Positions 9,932 through 20,219 of a stretch of DNA of 64,000 bases are shown in pieces (the stretch's first letter is position 1; each line of letters opens with the position of its first letter). The stretch comes from Streptococcaceae bacterium AF77-01CM03A. Its GTDB lineage: Bacteria; Bacillota; Bacilli; Lactobacillales; Streptococcaceae. Below the pieces are notes generated by a model that ran no database searches, was not told where the DNA came from, and was given only the letters and a program-made list of their open reading frames with translations. Location: assembly GCA_027665725.1 (NCBI GenBank), contig JAQDDS010000002.1:186001-250000 (forward strand). The letters are read 5' to 3'. The translations under genes and the position numbers were made by a program.

Positions 9932-12082
9932 TTATTGTTGACCTTGAGAGTTTTGATTTTGTTGAGGATTTGGATTTTGTTGAGGGTTTTGATTTGTATT
10001 TGGAACAGTTTGGTTTTGTCCATTATTTGGACTAGTAGTTTCAGCTACTGTAGTTTGATTTTCGGTTGTTGTAGTAGGAGCTACTGTAGTAGCTTGTTGG
10101 GTTGTTTGAGGGATCCAGTTACTACGAGCGCCGACTTTGAAGACATACTCACCATTACGATACAAGCCCTCAGGCATTGTCCAATCACCTGGGTGATCAT
10201 CCTCGGAAAGATATTCCATCATTGATCGGTAGATGTTGGCTGCTACTCTAAATCCATCGCCTTCGATTGGAGTGAGGCGGTTTGAATAGCCTGTCCAAAC
10301 AGCCATTGAATATTTGCGGGTATATCCTACAAACATTTCATCAGGTGCGACATAATCGTATCTCTTAATGTAATTTTCAATTTCATCATCTGTATAGTTA
10401 GATGTACCCGTCTTACCTGCTTGAGGTAACCAAGACATATAAGCACCACGACCCGTTCCGTATGCCAAGACAGTCTTCATCATTTCAGTCATCATATAGG
10501 CTGTTGTTTCTTTCATGGCACGTGTTCCAGGATCAGAGAACTCTTTTGAACTTCCGTCACTAAAGACAATCTTGTTGATATACATTGGTTTGCGGTAGAT
10601 ACCACCGTTAGCAAAAGCAGCATAGGCAGCAGCCATTTTCTCACTACTTGCTCCGTACTTTTTGTTTGACTCAGTCGTGTTACTTGAAATAGCGTTGGCA
10701 TAGTGCATATCCGGATAGTCAATGCCGAGTCCATTTAGGAAAGTCTTGGCTTGGTCTAATCCAACCTTTTCAAGTGTTTCAACGGCAGGTACGTTACGCG
10801 ATTGTTGGATTGCATACTGTAGTGTGATGTTTCCATAGTATGCTTTATCCCAGTTATAAACAGGAATATCTGTTCCAGGATAGTTATAAGGGGCATCTTT
10901 TATGATTGCTGCGGTTGAGTCGTAAATTCCATATTCTAGTGCAGGTGCATAATCTGTGATTGGTTTCATAGTAGAACCCCAGTCACGATTTGTTTCAACG
11001 GCCTGATTGAGTCCGAAGGATACATTGCTTGACTGGTGTCTTGAACCTAACTGAGCAATAACTTTACCATTTGTAACGTCTACGATAGTAGAAGCTGCTT
11101 GAAGTTCATCATCCGGATAATAAACATATTCATCTGTGTTGTAGATATCCCAAAGACGCTTTTGAACGTCTTGGTCTACGTTGGTGTAGACGTCCATTCC
11201 AGTAGTTAAAAGGTTGTAACCTGTCTCTGTTTCGACTTGTTCAATCACTTCTTTAAGGTAATTATCTAAGTATGGAGGGTAGGTGTTGCTTCCTTTCAGA
11301 CTTTGTAAACCATCAGTGATAGGTGTATTTATAGCCGTTTCATATTGTTCAGCTGTTAGATATCCTTGCTTTTGCATCTCTGATAGGACTAGATTACGAC
11401 GTTCTGTTGCTTCTTCTGGATGAGAATAAGGATCATATTGGTTAGGAGCTTGTGGCATTCCGGCTAGAAGAGCAAGTTGTGGAATAGATAGGTCTTTTAA
11501 ATCTTTACCATAGTAATTTTGAGCAGCAGTCTGCATCCCATAGTTACCATTTGACATGTATACTTTATTGATGTAATATGTCAAAATTTCCTGTTTGGTC
11601 GCAGTTCTTTCTAACTGAATAGCGAGCCAAGCTTCTTGGGCCTTCCGTGCGATTGTTTGGTCTGATGAAGAAGTTGAGAAATATGTTAGCTTAATCAACT
11701 GCTGAGTCAAGGTTGAACCACCTTGGAGACCATTGCTACGAAGGTTTCGTAAGAAAGCGCCCATGATACGGATGCTGTCAATTCCTCGGTGGTTAAAGAA
11801 GCGGTGATCCTCGATAGAGACAATTGCATTAACCAGTTCAATAGGAATTTCATTGCTTTGAGCATTGACACGGCGCTCTGCTCCTAAGTCAGCAATCAAT
11901 TCGTTTTTACTGTCGTAAATCTTACTTGAAGTTGTTGCGACCAGTTTGCTTTCAGAAAGTTCTGGCGCTTTAGATACGTAGTAGAAGAAGACACTCGCAC
12001 CAATCAATATCGAAGCGATAAAGGCTACTAAGAATCCAATTCCTAGATATTTAGCGATGCGCCAAATAAGTTGTTTGTTCAT
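9932..12082 (-). CDS. pbp1A: class A penicillin-binding protein 1A
   Basis: Bifunctional membrane enzyme that polymerises glycan strands and cross-links peptidoglycan. In 716 residues: a cytoplasmic tail and membrane anchor (about 10-34), the GT51 glycosyltransferase domain ([19 protein letters not shown]), the transpeptidase domain with active-site STMK near residue 370, SRN, and KTGTS, then a Thr/Asn/Gln-rich tail. The Thr after the active Ser, often replaced in penicillin-resistant pneumococci, is intact. The segment matching pneumococcal TSQF (about 574-577) reads RYDY here. The gene overlaps recU by 4 bases, the recU-ponA pairing also known in Bacillus. Confidence 0.95.
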   Translation of the reverse strand: MNKQLIWRIAKYLGIGFLVAFIASILIGASVFFYYVSKAPELSESKLVATTSSKIYDSKNELIADLGAERRVNAQSNEIPIELVNAIVSIEDHRFFNHRGIDSIRIMGAFLRNLRSNGLQGGSTLTQQLIKLTYFSTSSSDQTIARKAQEAWLAIQLERTATKQEILTYYINKVYMSNGNYGMQTAAQNYYGKDLKDLSIPQLALLAGMPQAPNQYDPYSHPEEATERRNLVLSEMQKQGYLTAEQYETAINTPITDGLQSLKGSNTYPPYLDNYLKEVIEQVETETGYNLLTTGMDVYTNVDQDVQKRLWDIYNTDEYVYYPDDELQAASTIVDVTNGKVIAQLGSRHQSSNVSFGLNQAVETNRDWGSTMKPITDYAPALEYGIYDSTAAIIKDAPYNYPGTDIPVYNWDKAYYGNITLQYAIQQSRNVPAVETLEKVGLDQAKTFLNGLGIDYPDMHYANAISSNTTESNKKYGASSEKMAAAYAAFANGGIYRKPMYINKIVFSDGSSKEFSDPGTRAMKETTAYMMTEMMKTVLAYGTGRGAYMSWLPQAGKTGTSNYTDDEIENYIKRYDYVAPDEMFVGYTRKYSMAVWTGYSNRLTPIEGDGFRVAANIYRSMMEYLSEDDHPGDWTMPEGLYRNGEYVFKVGARSNWIPQTTQQATTVAPTTTTENQTTVAETTSPNNGQNQTVPNTNQNPQQNPNPQQNQNSQGQQ

Positions 12083-12675
12083 ATTGTTTTACCACCTAGT
12101 AAATGTTGTTTGACGATATCGAGATAAGGTATTTGAGGAAAGGCTTGTTGTTCAATTACAAAACCGTGCTCTCGAATATAATCAAGCGGCATTGATTTTT
12201 TCCCCATATCCTGATGATAAAAACGGATGAGGTCAATTGCCGGTAATAAATACGTTTCCTGATAAGAAGAAAAATGGATTAAGACGAAGCAAATTCCTTT
12301 TTGTTCAAGGACCTGTTCCATATGCTGAATCTGATGAGAATGAAAGTTCTTCATCGGAAAAGCTCTTTTTTGTTTTGTTTCCTTAGCTTCGAAATCGATA
12401 TAAAATCCTTCATAAACACCCGAGTAGTCAGTTGTTGATGCCTGTCTAAAATAGGCTTCGACAATTTTAGCACGACTCCGCTGAGGATAGTCGACTCGTA
12501 CAATTTGAATCGGGGTTGGCTTTTTATGAATGACTGCCATTCCATGTGAGAGATAGTAGTCGTTCGTAGCGTTAATCATCTTTTCAAAACTCATTCCCCG
12601 ATTTGCGAAATTTTTAGTTTGAGGTAGGGAAGTTTTGCTTGATTTAGATGAAAGTTTATGTGGATAGTTGACCAT
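12079..12675 (-). CDS. recU: Holliday junction resolvase RecU
   Basis: Cleaves four-way junctions during recombination and chromosome segregation. The protein has 198 residues, the usual size. The conserved N-terminal [11 protein letters not shown] segment and the nuclease core with the D/E-x-K-type residues ([12 protein letters not shown]) are visible. It overlaps pbp1A by 4 bases, so the two form one minus-strand operon. Transcription probably starts from an extended -10 (TGGTATAAT on the minus strand, TATAAT at 12708-12713). Confidence 0.93.
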   Translation of the reverse strand: MVNYPHKLSSKSSKTSLPQTKNFANRGMSFEKMINATNDYYLSHGMAVIHKKPTPIQIVRVDYPQRSRAKIVEAYFRQASTTDYSGVYEGFYIDFEAKETKQKRAFPMKNFHSHQIQHMEQVLEQKGICFVLIHFSSYQETYLLPAIDLIRFYHQDMGKKSMPLDYIREHGFVIEQQAFPQIPYLDIVKQHLLGGKTI

Positions 12676-12713
12676 AATCCTCCTTATTGGTACAATAACA
12701 TCACTCTATTATA
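12668..12713. promoter_or_regulatory. overlapping divergent promoters for recU-pbp1A and the YpsA-like gene
   Basis: On the plus strand TTGACC (12668-12673), 17 bp, TACAAT (12691-12696) with an extended TGG. On the minus strand TATAAT at 12708-12713, also with an extended TGG. The two -10 elements lie about 12 bp apart, so RNA polymerase binding on one side may exclude the other. Confidence 0.6.
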
Positions 12714-12742
12714 CCATAAAGGTCTTTAGAAAGGGTGAAAAA

Positions 12743-13270
12743 ATGCATACAGCCTTGGTTTTGGGATACTCAGCTTTTGATTTGGGATTATTTAATGAGA
12801 AGGATGCTCGTTTAAAAATTATCAAAAAAGCCATTCGAAGAGATTTGGAAAGATTGGCTGAGGAAGGCCTGAAATGGCTAGTGTTTACGGGTTCTCTTGG
12901 TTTTGAACATTGGGTTTTAGAAGTCGCCAAGGAAATGAAAGATGATTATGGATTTCAACTAGCGACTATTTTTGACTTTGAGACACATGGCTCGAATTGG
13001 AATGAAGCTAATCAGATCAAATTGAGTGATTTTAAACAGGTCGATTTTATCAAGTACGCCTATCCGGCTTATGAGCATAAAGGTCAATTGAGAGATTATC
13101 AGACTTTTTTACTTGAAAATACGGATGGAGCCTATCTTTTTTACGATGAAGAAAACGAAACAAAACTGAGATTTTTTTACGAACTGATGAAAAAGAAAGA
13201 CAACTATATTACAAAAAGATTAACATTTGAGGATTTAAACGAAATAGCCGAAAATTTTTCCGAAAATTGA
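12743..13270 (+). CDS. DUF1273/YpsA-family protein
   Basis: A 175-residue protein starting [17 protein letters not shown]. It belongs to the DUF1273/YpsA family, which has a SLOG-type Rossmann fold predicted to bind a nucleotide-like ligand ([13 protein letters not shown] is the ligand-loop region). In firmicutes YpsA is linked with division, often next to gpsB as here; the biochemical role is unsettled. The start was moved downstream of a longer frame because the AGAAAGGGTG ribosome site precedes this ATG and the extra N terminus would overlap recU. Confidence 0.85.
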   Translation: MHTALVLGYSAFDLGLFNEKDARLKIIKKAIRRDLERLAEEGLKWLVFTGSLGFEHWVLEVAKEMKDDYGFQLATIFDFETHGSNWNEANQIKLSDFKQVDFIKYAYPAYEHKGQLRDYQTFLLENTDGAYLFYDEENETKLRFFYELMKKKDNYITKRLTFEDLNEIAENFSEN

Positions 13271-13280
13271 GGCTTTGACC

Positions 13281-13310
13281 TTGCTTTTTGTTTGCCTTTT
13301 TTTATATAAT
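13281..13310 (+). promoter_or_regulatory. gpsB promoter
   Basis: TTGCTT (13281-13286), 18 bp, TATAAT (13305-13310), just upstream of gpsB. The -35 box is weak; a TTGACC at 13275-13280 is spaced too far away (24 bp). Confidence 0.6.
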
Positions 13311-13339
13311 AATACTAGTAACTGAGAATGGAGAGAGAC

Positions 13340-13675
13340 ATGGCAAGTATTATTTTTACAGCAAAGGATATTTTTGAGCAGGATTTCGGAAGAGAAGTAC
13401 GTGGATACAGTAAAGCAGAGGTAGATGAATTCTTAGATGACGTTATCAAAGATTATGAAACCTATGCAGCGTTGGTTAAATCATTGCGCTTGGAAGTCGC
13501 AGAATTGAAAGAACAATTGGCGAACAAACCTCAGGTGGAACCTGTATCTGTAACGTCTGAGCCTGCTGAGCTTGGAAGTACGACTTCTATGACTAACTTT
13601 GATATCTTGAAACGCTTGAATCGTCTTGAAAAAGAAGTATTTGGAAAACAAATCGTAGAAAATTCTGATTTCTAA
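13340..13675 (+). CDS. gpsB: cell division regulator GpsB
   Basis: Small DivIVA-like adaptor that coordinates septal and peripheral wall synthesis and the StkP kinase in streptococci. It has 111 residues. The N-terminal DivIVA-type domain with [20 protein letters not shown] is followed by a coiled coil, a variable linker, and the conserved C-terminal helix ([19 protein letters not shown]). The start MASIIF was chosen over an in-frame ATG four codons earlier because homologues start there and GGAGAGA precedes it. It is followed within 14 bases by rnpB. Confidence 0.95.
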   Translation: MASIIFTAKDIFEQDFGREVRGYSKAEVDEFLDDVIKDYETYAALVKSLRLEVAELKEQLANKPQVEPVSVTSEPAELGSTTSMTNFDILKRLNRLEKEVFGKQIVENSDF

Positions 13676-13689
13676 GAATCATACAGTTG

Positions 13690-14083
13690 TGCAATTTTTG
13701 GATAATCGCGTGGAGAGTTTATCTTTTCATGAGGAAAGTCCATGCTAGCACAGGCTGTGATGCCTGTAGTGTTTGTGCTAGGCGAAACCATAAGCCTAGG
13801 GACGAGAGATCGTTACGGCGAGTGAATAGACTAAGTTTTCGGATATGTTTTAGTAGCTCTGAAAGTGCCACAGTGACGAAGTCTCTCTGGAAACAGAGAG
13901 AGTGGAACGCGGTAAACCCCTCAAGCTAGCAACCCAAATTTTGGTCGGGGCATGGAGTGCGCGGAAACGAACGTAGTACTCTGACTGCTAGCAGCTTCTA
14001 GCTGTTAGTGGTAGACAGATGATTATCGAAAGAAGTGGTCCTAGTCACTTCTGGAACAAAACATGGCTTATAGAAAATTGCAT
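13690..14083 (+). ncRNA. rnpB: RNase P RNA (type B)
   Basis: Catalytic RNA of RNase P, which trims tRNA 5' ends. Conserved blocks are visible: GAGGAAAGTCCATGCTAGCAC near the 5' side (13731 on) and ACAGATGATTATCGAAAGAA near the 3' side (about 14014 on). The closing P1 helix is GCAATTTT (13691-13698) with AAAATTGC (14074-14081). The length of about 394 nt fits streptococcal type B. Ends are estimated from P1. A coding frame across it is fortuitous. Confidence 0.93.
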
Positions 14084-14084
14084 A

Positions 14085-14122
14085 TAGGTTGGGGCTGAGA
14101 AATTTTCTCAACCTCATTTTTT
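14085..14122 (+). terminator. rnpB terminator
   Basis: Imperfect hairpin pairing GGTTG...TGAGAAA with TTTCTCA...ACC, followed by CATTTTTT. Confidence 0.7.
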
Positions 14123-14157
14123 AAAGGTGAACAAGAGAAAGGTCTTTAAAGACTGAC

Positions 14158-15336
14158 ATGAAACAAACATTTAATTTAATCGCGACTGCTGCAGCAGGCT
14201 TAGAGGCTGTTGTAGGTCGGGAAGTGCGTGCACTTGGCTATGACTGTCAAGTTGAGAATGGTCGCGTTCGCTTTGAAGGAGATGTAAAGGCAATTATTGA
14301 AACTAATTTGTGGCTACGAGCTGCAGATAGGATTAAGATTGTTGTTGGGACTTTTCCTGCAAAAACATTTGAAGAACTTTTTCAAGGAGTTTTTGCCTTA
14401 GATTGGGAAAACTATTTACCACTTGGAGCGCGTTTTCCAATTTCGAAGGCTAAGTGTGTCAAATCAAAACTTCATAATGAACCTAGTGTTCAAGCTATTT
14501 CTAAAAAGGCAGTTGTCAAGAAATTGCAGAAACATTATGCTCGACCAGAAGGCGTTCCCTTGATGGAAAATGGTCCAGAGTTTAAAATAGAGGTTTCAAT
14601 TCTTAAAGATGTTGCGACTATCATGATTGACACAAGTGGCTCTAGTCTTTTCAAACGAGGTTATCGTACTGAAAAAGGTGGTGCTCCTATTAAAGAGAAC
14701 ATGGCAGCAGCAATTCTGCAATTATCAAACTGGTATCCAGATAAACCTTTGATAGATCCAACCTGTGGTTCAGGAACCTTCTGTATTGAGGCAGCTATGA
14801 TTGCTCGTAATATGGCGCCAGGCTTACGCCGTTCCTTTGCTTTCGAAGAATGGAATTGGGTTAGTGATCGTTTGATTCAGGAGATTCGTACGGAAGCTAG
14901 CAAGAAGATTAATCGTGAGATTGAGCTAGACATCATGGGCTGTGATATCGATGGCCGCATGGTGGAAATTGCTAAGGCAAATGCTCAGGCTGCGGGGGTT
15001 TCTAAGGATATCCACTTTAAGCAGATGCGCGTGCAGGATTTGCGAACAGATAAGATTAATGGAGTTATTATTTCGAATCCACCATATGGGGAACGCTTAT
15101 CAGATGACGCAGGAGTAACAAAGCTCTATGCTGAGATGGGAGAGGTATTTGCACCACTTAAAACCTGGAGTAAATTTATCCTGACCAGTGATGAAGCTTT
15201 TGAAAGTAAATATGGTAGTCAGGCAGATAAAAAACGAAAACTCTATAACGGTACTTTGAAAGTTGATTTATATCAATATTTTGGTCAACGAGTGAAAAGA
15301 AAAGATGTCATAGTAGAAAGGAATGCAAATGAGTAA
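14158..15336 (+). CDS. THUMP-domain class I SAM-dependent RNA methyltransferase (RlmL N-terminal-module type)
   Basis: Predicted 23S rRNA guanine-N2 methyltransferase. In 392 residues: an N-terminal ferredoxin-like/THUMP region (about 1-160), then a Rossmann methyltransferase domain with the SAM motif [14 protein letters not shown] and the catalytic SNPPYGERL. In Proteobacteria RlmL carries this module fused to a second methyltransferase; firmicute proteins are single, as here. The exact target nucleotide cannot be read from sequence. It overlaps mapZ by 8 bases, so the two are probably co-transcribed. Its ribosome site (AGAAAGG) is rather distant from the ATG. Confidence 0.88.
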   Translation: MKQTFNLIATAAAGLEAVVGREVRALGYDCQVENGRVRFEGDVKAIIETNLWLRAADRIKIVVGTFPAKTFEELFQGVFALDWENYLPLGARFPISKAKCVKSKLHNEPSVQAISKKAVVKKLQKHYARPEGVPLMENGPEFKIEVSILKDVATIMIDTSGSSLFKRGYRTEKGGAPIKENMAAAILQLSNWYPDKPLIDPTCGSGTFCIEAAMIARNMAPGLRRSFAFEEWNWVSDRLIQEIRTEASKKINREIELDIMGCDIDGRMVEIAKANAQAAGVSKDIHFKQMRVQDLRTDKINGVIISNPPYGERLSDDAGVTKLYAEMGEVFAPLKTWSKFILTSDEAFESKYGSQADKKRKLYNGTLKVDLYQYFGQRVKRKDVIVERNANE

Positions 15337-16780
15337 GAAAAGACGCGATCGCCATCACAAGGATGAGCAAGAATCTAAATTTGAATTTGAAGAGGCTAAA
15401 GATTTAACGGTTGGTCAGGCTATTCGTAAGAACGAAGAAGTTGAAGCAGGTGTGACTCCAGATGATACCATCTTAGATAAATATATCAAGCAACACCGTG
15501 AAGAAATCGAAGCAGACAAATTTGAAAATTTACAAACGAAAAAAGAGGAGTCTACTCAAAGCTTGGATGATATGATCCAAGAAGTGATAGAAACTACTGA
15601 ACAAGAAAATGTGTTGAGTCCGGAAGAGGAAGCGATTGCTCTTGTAGTAGCCACAGATACAACTGAAATCGTTGCTCAAGAAGCCGAAGAAGAGGAAACG
15701 AGAGTTCTCGAGCAACCTTTTAAGGATGAATTGGAAGCTGTTGAGAAGGCTCAAGTCGATTCTTCTCAAGTGTCAGTAGTTGATGAGAAAAATGAAGAAC
15801 AACTTCAACCCTTGTCTCGTTCTGCTCAAGCAGATGATAAACCACAAAATAAAAAGAAATGGGCAATTTTGTCAGCTATTATTTTAGGTTTCCTCTTAAT
15901 TTTTGGAGGTGGTTATTATGTTTATCGTCAGATTACGCGTTCTTCTCAAGAGCTTCAAACGAAGGCGGCAGATTCAGGTTTGGTAAGCAATCAGTCAGTC
16001 TATGAACAATTCAATACGCTCTACGACACGTTTTATACTGATGAAAACAAAACAGCTCTTAAAAATAGCCAGTTTAGTCAACTGAATCAATTGAAGGAAC
16101 TTCTAGATAAACTTGAAGGAGCGAGAGAACATACTCTGGCCAAATCAAAATATGATAGTCTAGAAACTCAAATAAAGGCTATCCAAGAAGTGAACTCTCA
16201 ATTTGAAACTCCAGCTATTACAGATGGTGTCTTGGATACAAATGCAAAAATCAAAGCGGATGCTAAATTTACAGATATCAAGACTGGTAATACAGAAATT
16301 GACAAACTTCTAGATAAAGCAATCAGCCTTGGTAAGAGCCAACTAGCAAGTACAACAACGGCCACAACAACAGCTGCGACAACAGCCGCGAGCCAGGAAG
16401 CGTCAAGCCCAACAACAGAAAGCAGTCCATCTACTTCAACAAGTGATACTGCAGCATCTACTAATAGTGGCTTGTCAAGCGAAGGTGTTAATTTGCAAAG
16501 AAGCGCTAGCCGAGTACCGTATAATCAATCTGCTGTAAATGATAGTAGTAATCCTGCCTGGACCTTTGCAGATGGTGTTCTTGAACAAATCCTTGAGACA
16601 TCCCGTGCGCGTGGATATATCACTGGAAACCAATATATCTTAGAACGTGTAAATATTGTGAATGGAAATGGATATTACAATCTTTACAAACCAGATGGAA
16701 CTTATCTCTTCACTCTAAACTGTAAGACAGGGTACTTTGTTGGGAATGGTTCTGGCCATGCGGATGATTTAGACTACTAG
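15329..16780 (+). CDS. mapZ: midcell-anchored protein MapZ (LocZ)
   Basis: Bitopic membrane protein that marks the division site and positions the FtsZ ring in streptococci. In 483 residues: an acidic cytoplasmic domain (about 1-177) with the conserved [18 protein letters not shown] start ([18 protein letters not shown]), one membrane helix (about 178-200), a helical extracellular domain, a Thr/Ser/Ala-rich linker (about 340-380), and the conserved C-terminal wall-binding domain ending [12 protein letters not shown]. The start was placed at MSKKRR, two codons inside the longest frame, because GAAAGG lies at proper distance and homologues begin there. Known partners are FtsZ and the StkP kinase. 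Confidence 0.94.
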   Translation: MSKKRRDRHHKDEQESKFEFEEAKDLTVGQAIRKNEEVEAGVTPDDTILDKYIKQHREEIEADKFENLQTKKEESTQSLDDMIQEVIETTEQENVLSPEEEAIALVVATDTTEIVAQEAEEEETRVLEQPFKDELEAVEKAQVDSSQVSVVDEKNEEQLQPLSRSAQADDKPQNKKKWAILSAIILGFLLIFGGGYYVYRQITRSSQELQTKAADSGLVSNQSVYEQFNTLYDTFYTDENKTALKNSQFSQLNQLKELLDKLEGAREHTLAKSKYDSLETQIKAIQEVNSQFETPAITDGVLDTNAKIKADAKFTDIKTGNTEIDKLLDKAISLGKSQLASTTTATTTAATTAASQEASSPTTESSPSTSTSDTAASTNSGLSSEGVNLQRSASRVPYNQSAVNDSSNPAWTFADGVLEQILETSRARGYITGNQYILERVNIVNGNGYYNLYKPDGTYLFTLNCKTGYFVGNGSGHADDLDY

Positions 16781-16856
16781 TCAAATTGTTATAAAATTCT
16801 TTCTTTTCACAGATAAACATGATAAAATAAAACTTATTAAATAAGAGGAGTGTCAC

Positions 16857-18281
16857 ATGACAAAAGCAAACTTTGGTGTTGTTGGTATGGCTGTAATGGG
16901 TCGTAACCTTGCCCTTAATATCGAATCTCGTGGCTATACAGTCGCCATTTATAACCGTAGTAAAGAAAAAACAGAAGATGTTGTTGCTTGCCATCCTGAA
17001 AAGAACTTCGTGCCAAGCTATGATATCGAAAGCTTCGTAAACTCTATCGAAAAACCACGTCGTATCATGCTTATGGTTCAAGCAGGACCTGGTACAGATG
17101 CAACCATCCAAGCCCTTCTTCCACATTTGGACAAAGGTGATATCTTGATCGATGGCGGAAACACTTTCTATAAAGATACTATCCGTCGTAATGAAGAGTT
17201 GGCTAACTCAGGTATCAACTTCATCGGTACAGGTGTTTCTGGTGGTGAAAAAGGTGCCCTTGAAGGTCCTTCTATCATGCCTGGGGGACAAAAAGAAGCT
17301 TATGACTTGGTAGCAGATGTTCTTGAAGAAATCTCAGCTAAAGCACCAGAAGATGGCAAACCATGTGTGACTTACATCGGTCCTGATGGAGCTGGTCACT
17401 ATGTGAAAATGGTCCACAACGGTATCGAGTATGGTGACATGCAATTGATTGCAGAAAGCTATGACTTGATGCAACACTTGCTTGGTCTTTCTGCAGAAGA
17501 TATGGCTGAAATCTTTACTGAGTGGAACAAGGGTGAGTTAGACAGCTACTTGATCGAAATCACTGCGGATATCCTTGGACGCAAAGACGACGAAGGTCAA
17601 GATGGTCCAATCGTAGACTACATCTTGGATGCTGCAGGAAACAAGGGAACAGGTAAATGGACTAGCCAATCAGCTCTTGACCTTGGTGTGCCATTGTCAC
17701 TCATTACTGAGTCAGTATTTGCGCGCTACATTTCAACTTATAAAGAAGAACGTGTACACGCTAGCAAGGTGCTTCCAAAACCAGCTACTTTCAAATTTGA
17801 AGGAGACAAGGCTGAGTTGATTGAAAAAATCCGTCAAGCCCTTTACTTCTCAAAAATCATCTCTTACGCACAAGGTTTTGCGCAATTGCGTGTAGCTTCT
17901 AAAGAAAACAACTGGAACTTGCCATTTGCGGACATCGCATCTATCTGGCGCGATGGCTGTATCATCCGTTCTCGTTTCTTGCAAAAGATCACAGATGCTT
18001 ACAACCGTGATGCAGATCTTGCTAACCTTCTTTTGGATGAGTACTTCTTGGATGTAACAGCTAAGTACCAACAATCTGTTCGTGACATTGTAGCTCTTGC
18101 TGTTCAAGCAGGTGTACCAGTACCAACCTTCTCAGCTGCCATCACTTACTTTGATAGCTACCGTTCAGCTGACCTTCCAGCGAACTTGATCCAAGCACAA
18201 CGTGATTACTTTGGTGCCCACACATACCAACGTAAAGACAAAGAAGGAACATTCCACTACTCTTGGTATGACGAAAAATAA
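16857..18281 (+). CDS. gnd: 6-phosphogluconate dehydrogenase, decarboxylating
   Basis: Oxidises 6-phosphogluconate to ribulose 5-phosphate and CO2 with NADP in the oxidative pentose phosphate pathway. It has 474 residues, full length. The N-terminal Rossmann motif ([15 protein letters not shown]), the [11 protein letters not shown] substrate loop, and the C-terminal helical domain ending HYSWYDEK are seen. A GAGGAGTG ribosome site precedes the ATG. ritR follows after 11 bases, so the pair is likely co-transcribed, the same order as I recall for pneumococcus. Confidence 0.96.
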   Translation: MTKANFGVVGMAVMGRNLALNIESRGYTVAIYNRSKEKTEDVVACHPEKNFVPSYDIESFVNSIEKPRRIMLMVQAGPGTDATIQALLPHLDKGDILIDGGNTFYKDTIRRNEELANSGINFIGTGVSGGEKGALEGPSIMPGGQKEAYDLVADVLEEISAKAPEDGKPCVTYIGPDGAGHYVKMVHNGIEYGDMQLIAESYDLMQHLLGLSAEDMAEIFTEWNKGELDSYLIEITADILGRKDDEGQDGPIVDYILDAAGNKGTGKWTSQSALDLGVPLSLITESVFARYISTYKEERVHASKVLPKPATFKFEGDKAELIEKIRQALYFSKIISYAQGFAQLRVASKENNWNLPFADIASIWRDGCIIRSRFLQKITDAYNRDADLANLLLDEYFLDVTAKYQQSVRDIVALAVQAGVPVPTFSAAITYFDSYRSADLPANLIQAQRDYFGAHTYQRKDKEGTFHYSWYDEK

Positions 18282-18292
18282 GTAGGTCAGCC

Positions 18293-18982
18293 ATGGGGAA
18301 ACGGATTTTATTACTTGAGAAAGAAAGAAATCTAGCTCATTTTTTAAGTCTGGAACTCCAAAAAGAGCAATACCGAGTTGATCAGGTAGAAGAGGGACAA
18401 AAAGCCCTCTCCATGGCTCTTCAGACAGACTATGACTTGATTTTACTGAATGCTCATCTAGGGGATATGACAGCCCAGGATTTTGCAGATAAGTTGAGTC
18501 GGACCAAGCCAGCTTCGGTTATCATGGTCTTGGACCATCGAGAAGAATTGCAAGATCAAGTTGAAACAATCCAGCGTTTCGCTGTTTCATATATCTACAA
18601 GCCAGTCATTATCGATGATTTGGTGGCTCGTATTGCAGCAATTTTCCGAGGTCGGGACTTTATCGACCAACACTGTAGTCAGATGAAGGTTCCAACATCC
18701 TATCGCAATCTGCGTATGGATGTAGAACATCATACCGTCTATCGTGGCGAGGAGATGATTGCCCTAACTCGTCGTGAATATGACCTTTTGGCTACCCTTA
18801 TGGGAAGCAAGAAGGTTTTAACTCGTGAGCAGTTGCTGGAAAGTGTTTGGAAGTATGAGAGTGCGACCGAAACCAATATCGTGGATGTTTATATCCGTTA
18901 TCTACGTAGCAAGCTTGACGTAAAAGGTCAAAAGAGCTACATTAAAACCGTGCGTGGTGTTGGTTACACCATGCAAGAATAG
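18293..18982 (+). CDS. ritR: orphan response regulator RitR (repressor of iron transport)
   Basis: OmpR-family DNA-binding regulator. In pneumococcus it represses the Piu iron uptake system and senses oxidation, with no partner kinase. The 229 residues hold a receiver domain (1-118) and a winged-helix domain (about 130-229). Two diagnostic residues are in place: the phospho-acceptor Asp is replaced by Asn53 (LLNAHLGD), and the linker redox cysteine is Cys128 (DQHCSQM). Neither neighbour is a histidine kinase, in keeping with orphan status. Redox control through Cys128 is established for the pneumococcal protein and inferred here. Confidence 0.93.
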   Translation: MGKRILLLEKERNLAHFLSLELQKEQYRVDQVEEGQKALSMALQTDYDLILLNAHLGDMTAQDFADKLSRTKPASVIMVLDHREELQDQVETIQRFAVSYIYKPVIIDDLVARIAAIFRGRDFIDQHCSQMKVPTSYRNLRMDVEHHTVYRGEEMIALTRREYDLLATLMGSKKVLTREQLLESVWKYESATETNIVDVYIRYLRSKLDVKGQKSYIKTVRGVGYTMQE

Positions 18983-18983
18983 A

Positions 18984-19016
18984 AAAGCAGTTGCAGTTAT
19001 GTAACTGCTTTTTTTG
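18984..19016 (+). terminator. ritR terminator
   Basis: Stem AAAGCAGTT / AACTGCTTT (an alternative inner stem GCAGTTA / TAACTGC is possible) followed by a T-tract. Confidence 0.85.
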
Positions 19017-19029
19017 AATTTATTATATA

Positions 19030-19058
19030 TTGACATATAGTATTGTCTTTGCTATAAT
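19030..19058 (+). promoter_or_regulatory. promoter of the choline-binding protein gene
   Basis: TTGACA (19030-19035), 17 bp, TATAAT (19053-19058); a TGGAGGAAA ribosome site follows. Confidence 0.9.
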
Positions 19059-19077
19059 CATTTTGGAGGAAACAAGA

Positions 19078-20097
19078 ATGAAATTTTTGAAAAAAATGAT
19101 GCAAGTTGGACTAGCAGTATTCTTTTTTGGTCTGTTAGCAACAAGTACAGTATTTGCGGATACTACAGGTGGACAGTTTGTTGATAAGGACAATAGAAAA
19201 TATTATATAAAAGATGACCATAAAGCAATCTATTGGCATAAAATAGACGGCAAAACCTACTATTTTGGTGATAGAGGAGAAATGGTTGTCGGTTGGCAAT
19301 ACATAGAAATTCCTGGGACAGGTTACCGAGATAATTTATTTGATAATCATGGAGTAAAAGAAATTGGACTCCAACAAAAATGGTTTTACTTTGGTCCGGA
19401 TGGCGCTCTGCTAGAACAGCAAGAGAAACAAGTCTTAGAGGCAAAATCGTCTGAAAATACAGGAAAAGTATATGGTGAAAAGTACAATCCATCTGCTGAG
19501 AAGAGAGCCTATTACTTTGATGATGATTATGCCTTGAAGACAGGTTGGATTTATGAAGATGGTCATTGGTATTATTTAAATAAGCTAGGAAATTCCAACG
19601 ACGATTCTTCTTATCCACTACCAATTGGTGAAATTGCTAAGGGTTGGACTCAAGATTTCCATGTTACTTTTGGCATTGACAGAAGCAAACCTGCTCCGTG
19701 GTACTACCTAGACCCAGAAACTGGCATTATGCAAACGGGTTGGCAATATCTTGGTAACAAGTGGTACTATCTCCGTTCATCAGGTGCTATGGCAACCGGC
19801 TGGTACCAAGACGGCTCATCTTGGTATTATCTTGACGCTGAAAATGGGGATATGAAAACAGGTTGGGCTTCTATCAATGGCTATTGGTATTACCTCCGTT
19901 CATCAGGAGCCATGGCGACAGGCTGGCTTCAAGACGGCTCAACTTGGTACTACCTAAACGCAAGTAATGGCGATATGAAGACAGGCTGGTTCCAAGTTAA
20001 TGGTAAATGGTACTATGCCTATAGTTCAGGTGCCTTGGCTGTGAATACAACAGTAGGTGGCTACTACGTTAATTATAATGGCGAGTGGGTACCGTAA
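19078..20097 (+). CDS. choline-binding surface protein, CbpC/CbpJ-like
   Basis: Secreted protein of 339 residues that attaches to phosphocholine on teichoic acids through aromatic CW repeats. There is a signal peptide (about 1-27, ending TVFADTT), an N-terminal region with degenerate repeats, and a C-terminal block of regular GWxxxxxxWYYL-type repeats (about 220-320), ending GGYYVNYNGEWVP. The order next to ritR matches pneumococcal cbpC/cbpJ. The start after GGAGGAAACAAG was chosen over an upstream in-frame start that would lie inside the promoter. It implies that this strain has choline-decorated teichoic acids. It has its own promoter and terminator. Confidence 0.9.
   Translation: MKFLKKMMQVGLAVFFFGLLATSTVFADTTGGQFVDKDNRKYYIKDDHKAIYWHKIDGKTYYFGDRGEMVVGWQYIEIPGTGYRDNLFDNHGVKEIGLQQKWFYFGPDGALLEQQEKQVLEAKSSENTGKVYGEKYNPSAEKRAYYFDDDYALKTGWIYEDGHWYYLNKLGNSNDDSSYPLPIGEIAKGWTQDFHVTFGIDRSKPAPWYYLDPETGIMQTGWQYLGNKWYYLRSSGAMATGWYQDGSSWYYLDAENGDMKTGWASINGYWYYLRSSGAMATGWLQDGSTWYYLNASNGDMKTGWFQVNGKWYYAYSSGALAVNTTVGGYYVNYNGEWVP
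19744..19990 (+). repeat. tandem choline-binding repeats within the gene
   Basis: Two consecutive units of about 120 bp (from about 19750 and 19880) encode nearly identical peptide WYYLRSSGAMATGW...DGS.WYYL.A.NGDMKTGW. They differ mainly at third codon positions, which suggests recent duplication or gene conversion. Confidence 0.8.
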
Positions 20098-20105
20098 TGA
20101 AAACA

Positions 20106-20137
20106 AGCGATTGTGAAGGAAACAATCGCTTTTTTTG
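20106..20137 (+). terminator. terminator of the choline-binding protein gene
   Basis: Stem AAGCGATTGT / ACAATCGCTT with a 7-base loop and a T-tract. Confidence 0.9.
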
Positions 20138-20219
20138 TGAAAATATAATAAAATAGAAAGGAATAAAGTTCTAAAATTTTATCTAGAAACAGATGATTTT
20201 CATCTGATAGTAGGATTAA

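Noticed and set aside
13687..13929. 80-codon open frame
   Set aside because: It lies entirely within the RNase P RNA gene and has no ribosome site.
16355..16400. ACA/GCA triplet run in mapZ as a microsatellite or phase-variable tract
   Set aside because: It is imperfect, in frame, and encodes the Thr/Ala linker typical of MapZ.
16710..17126. 138-codon frame antisense to gnd
   Set aside because: Shadow of the strongly biased gnd coding sequence, spanning the mapZ-gnd junction.
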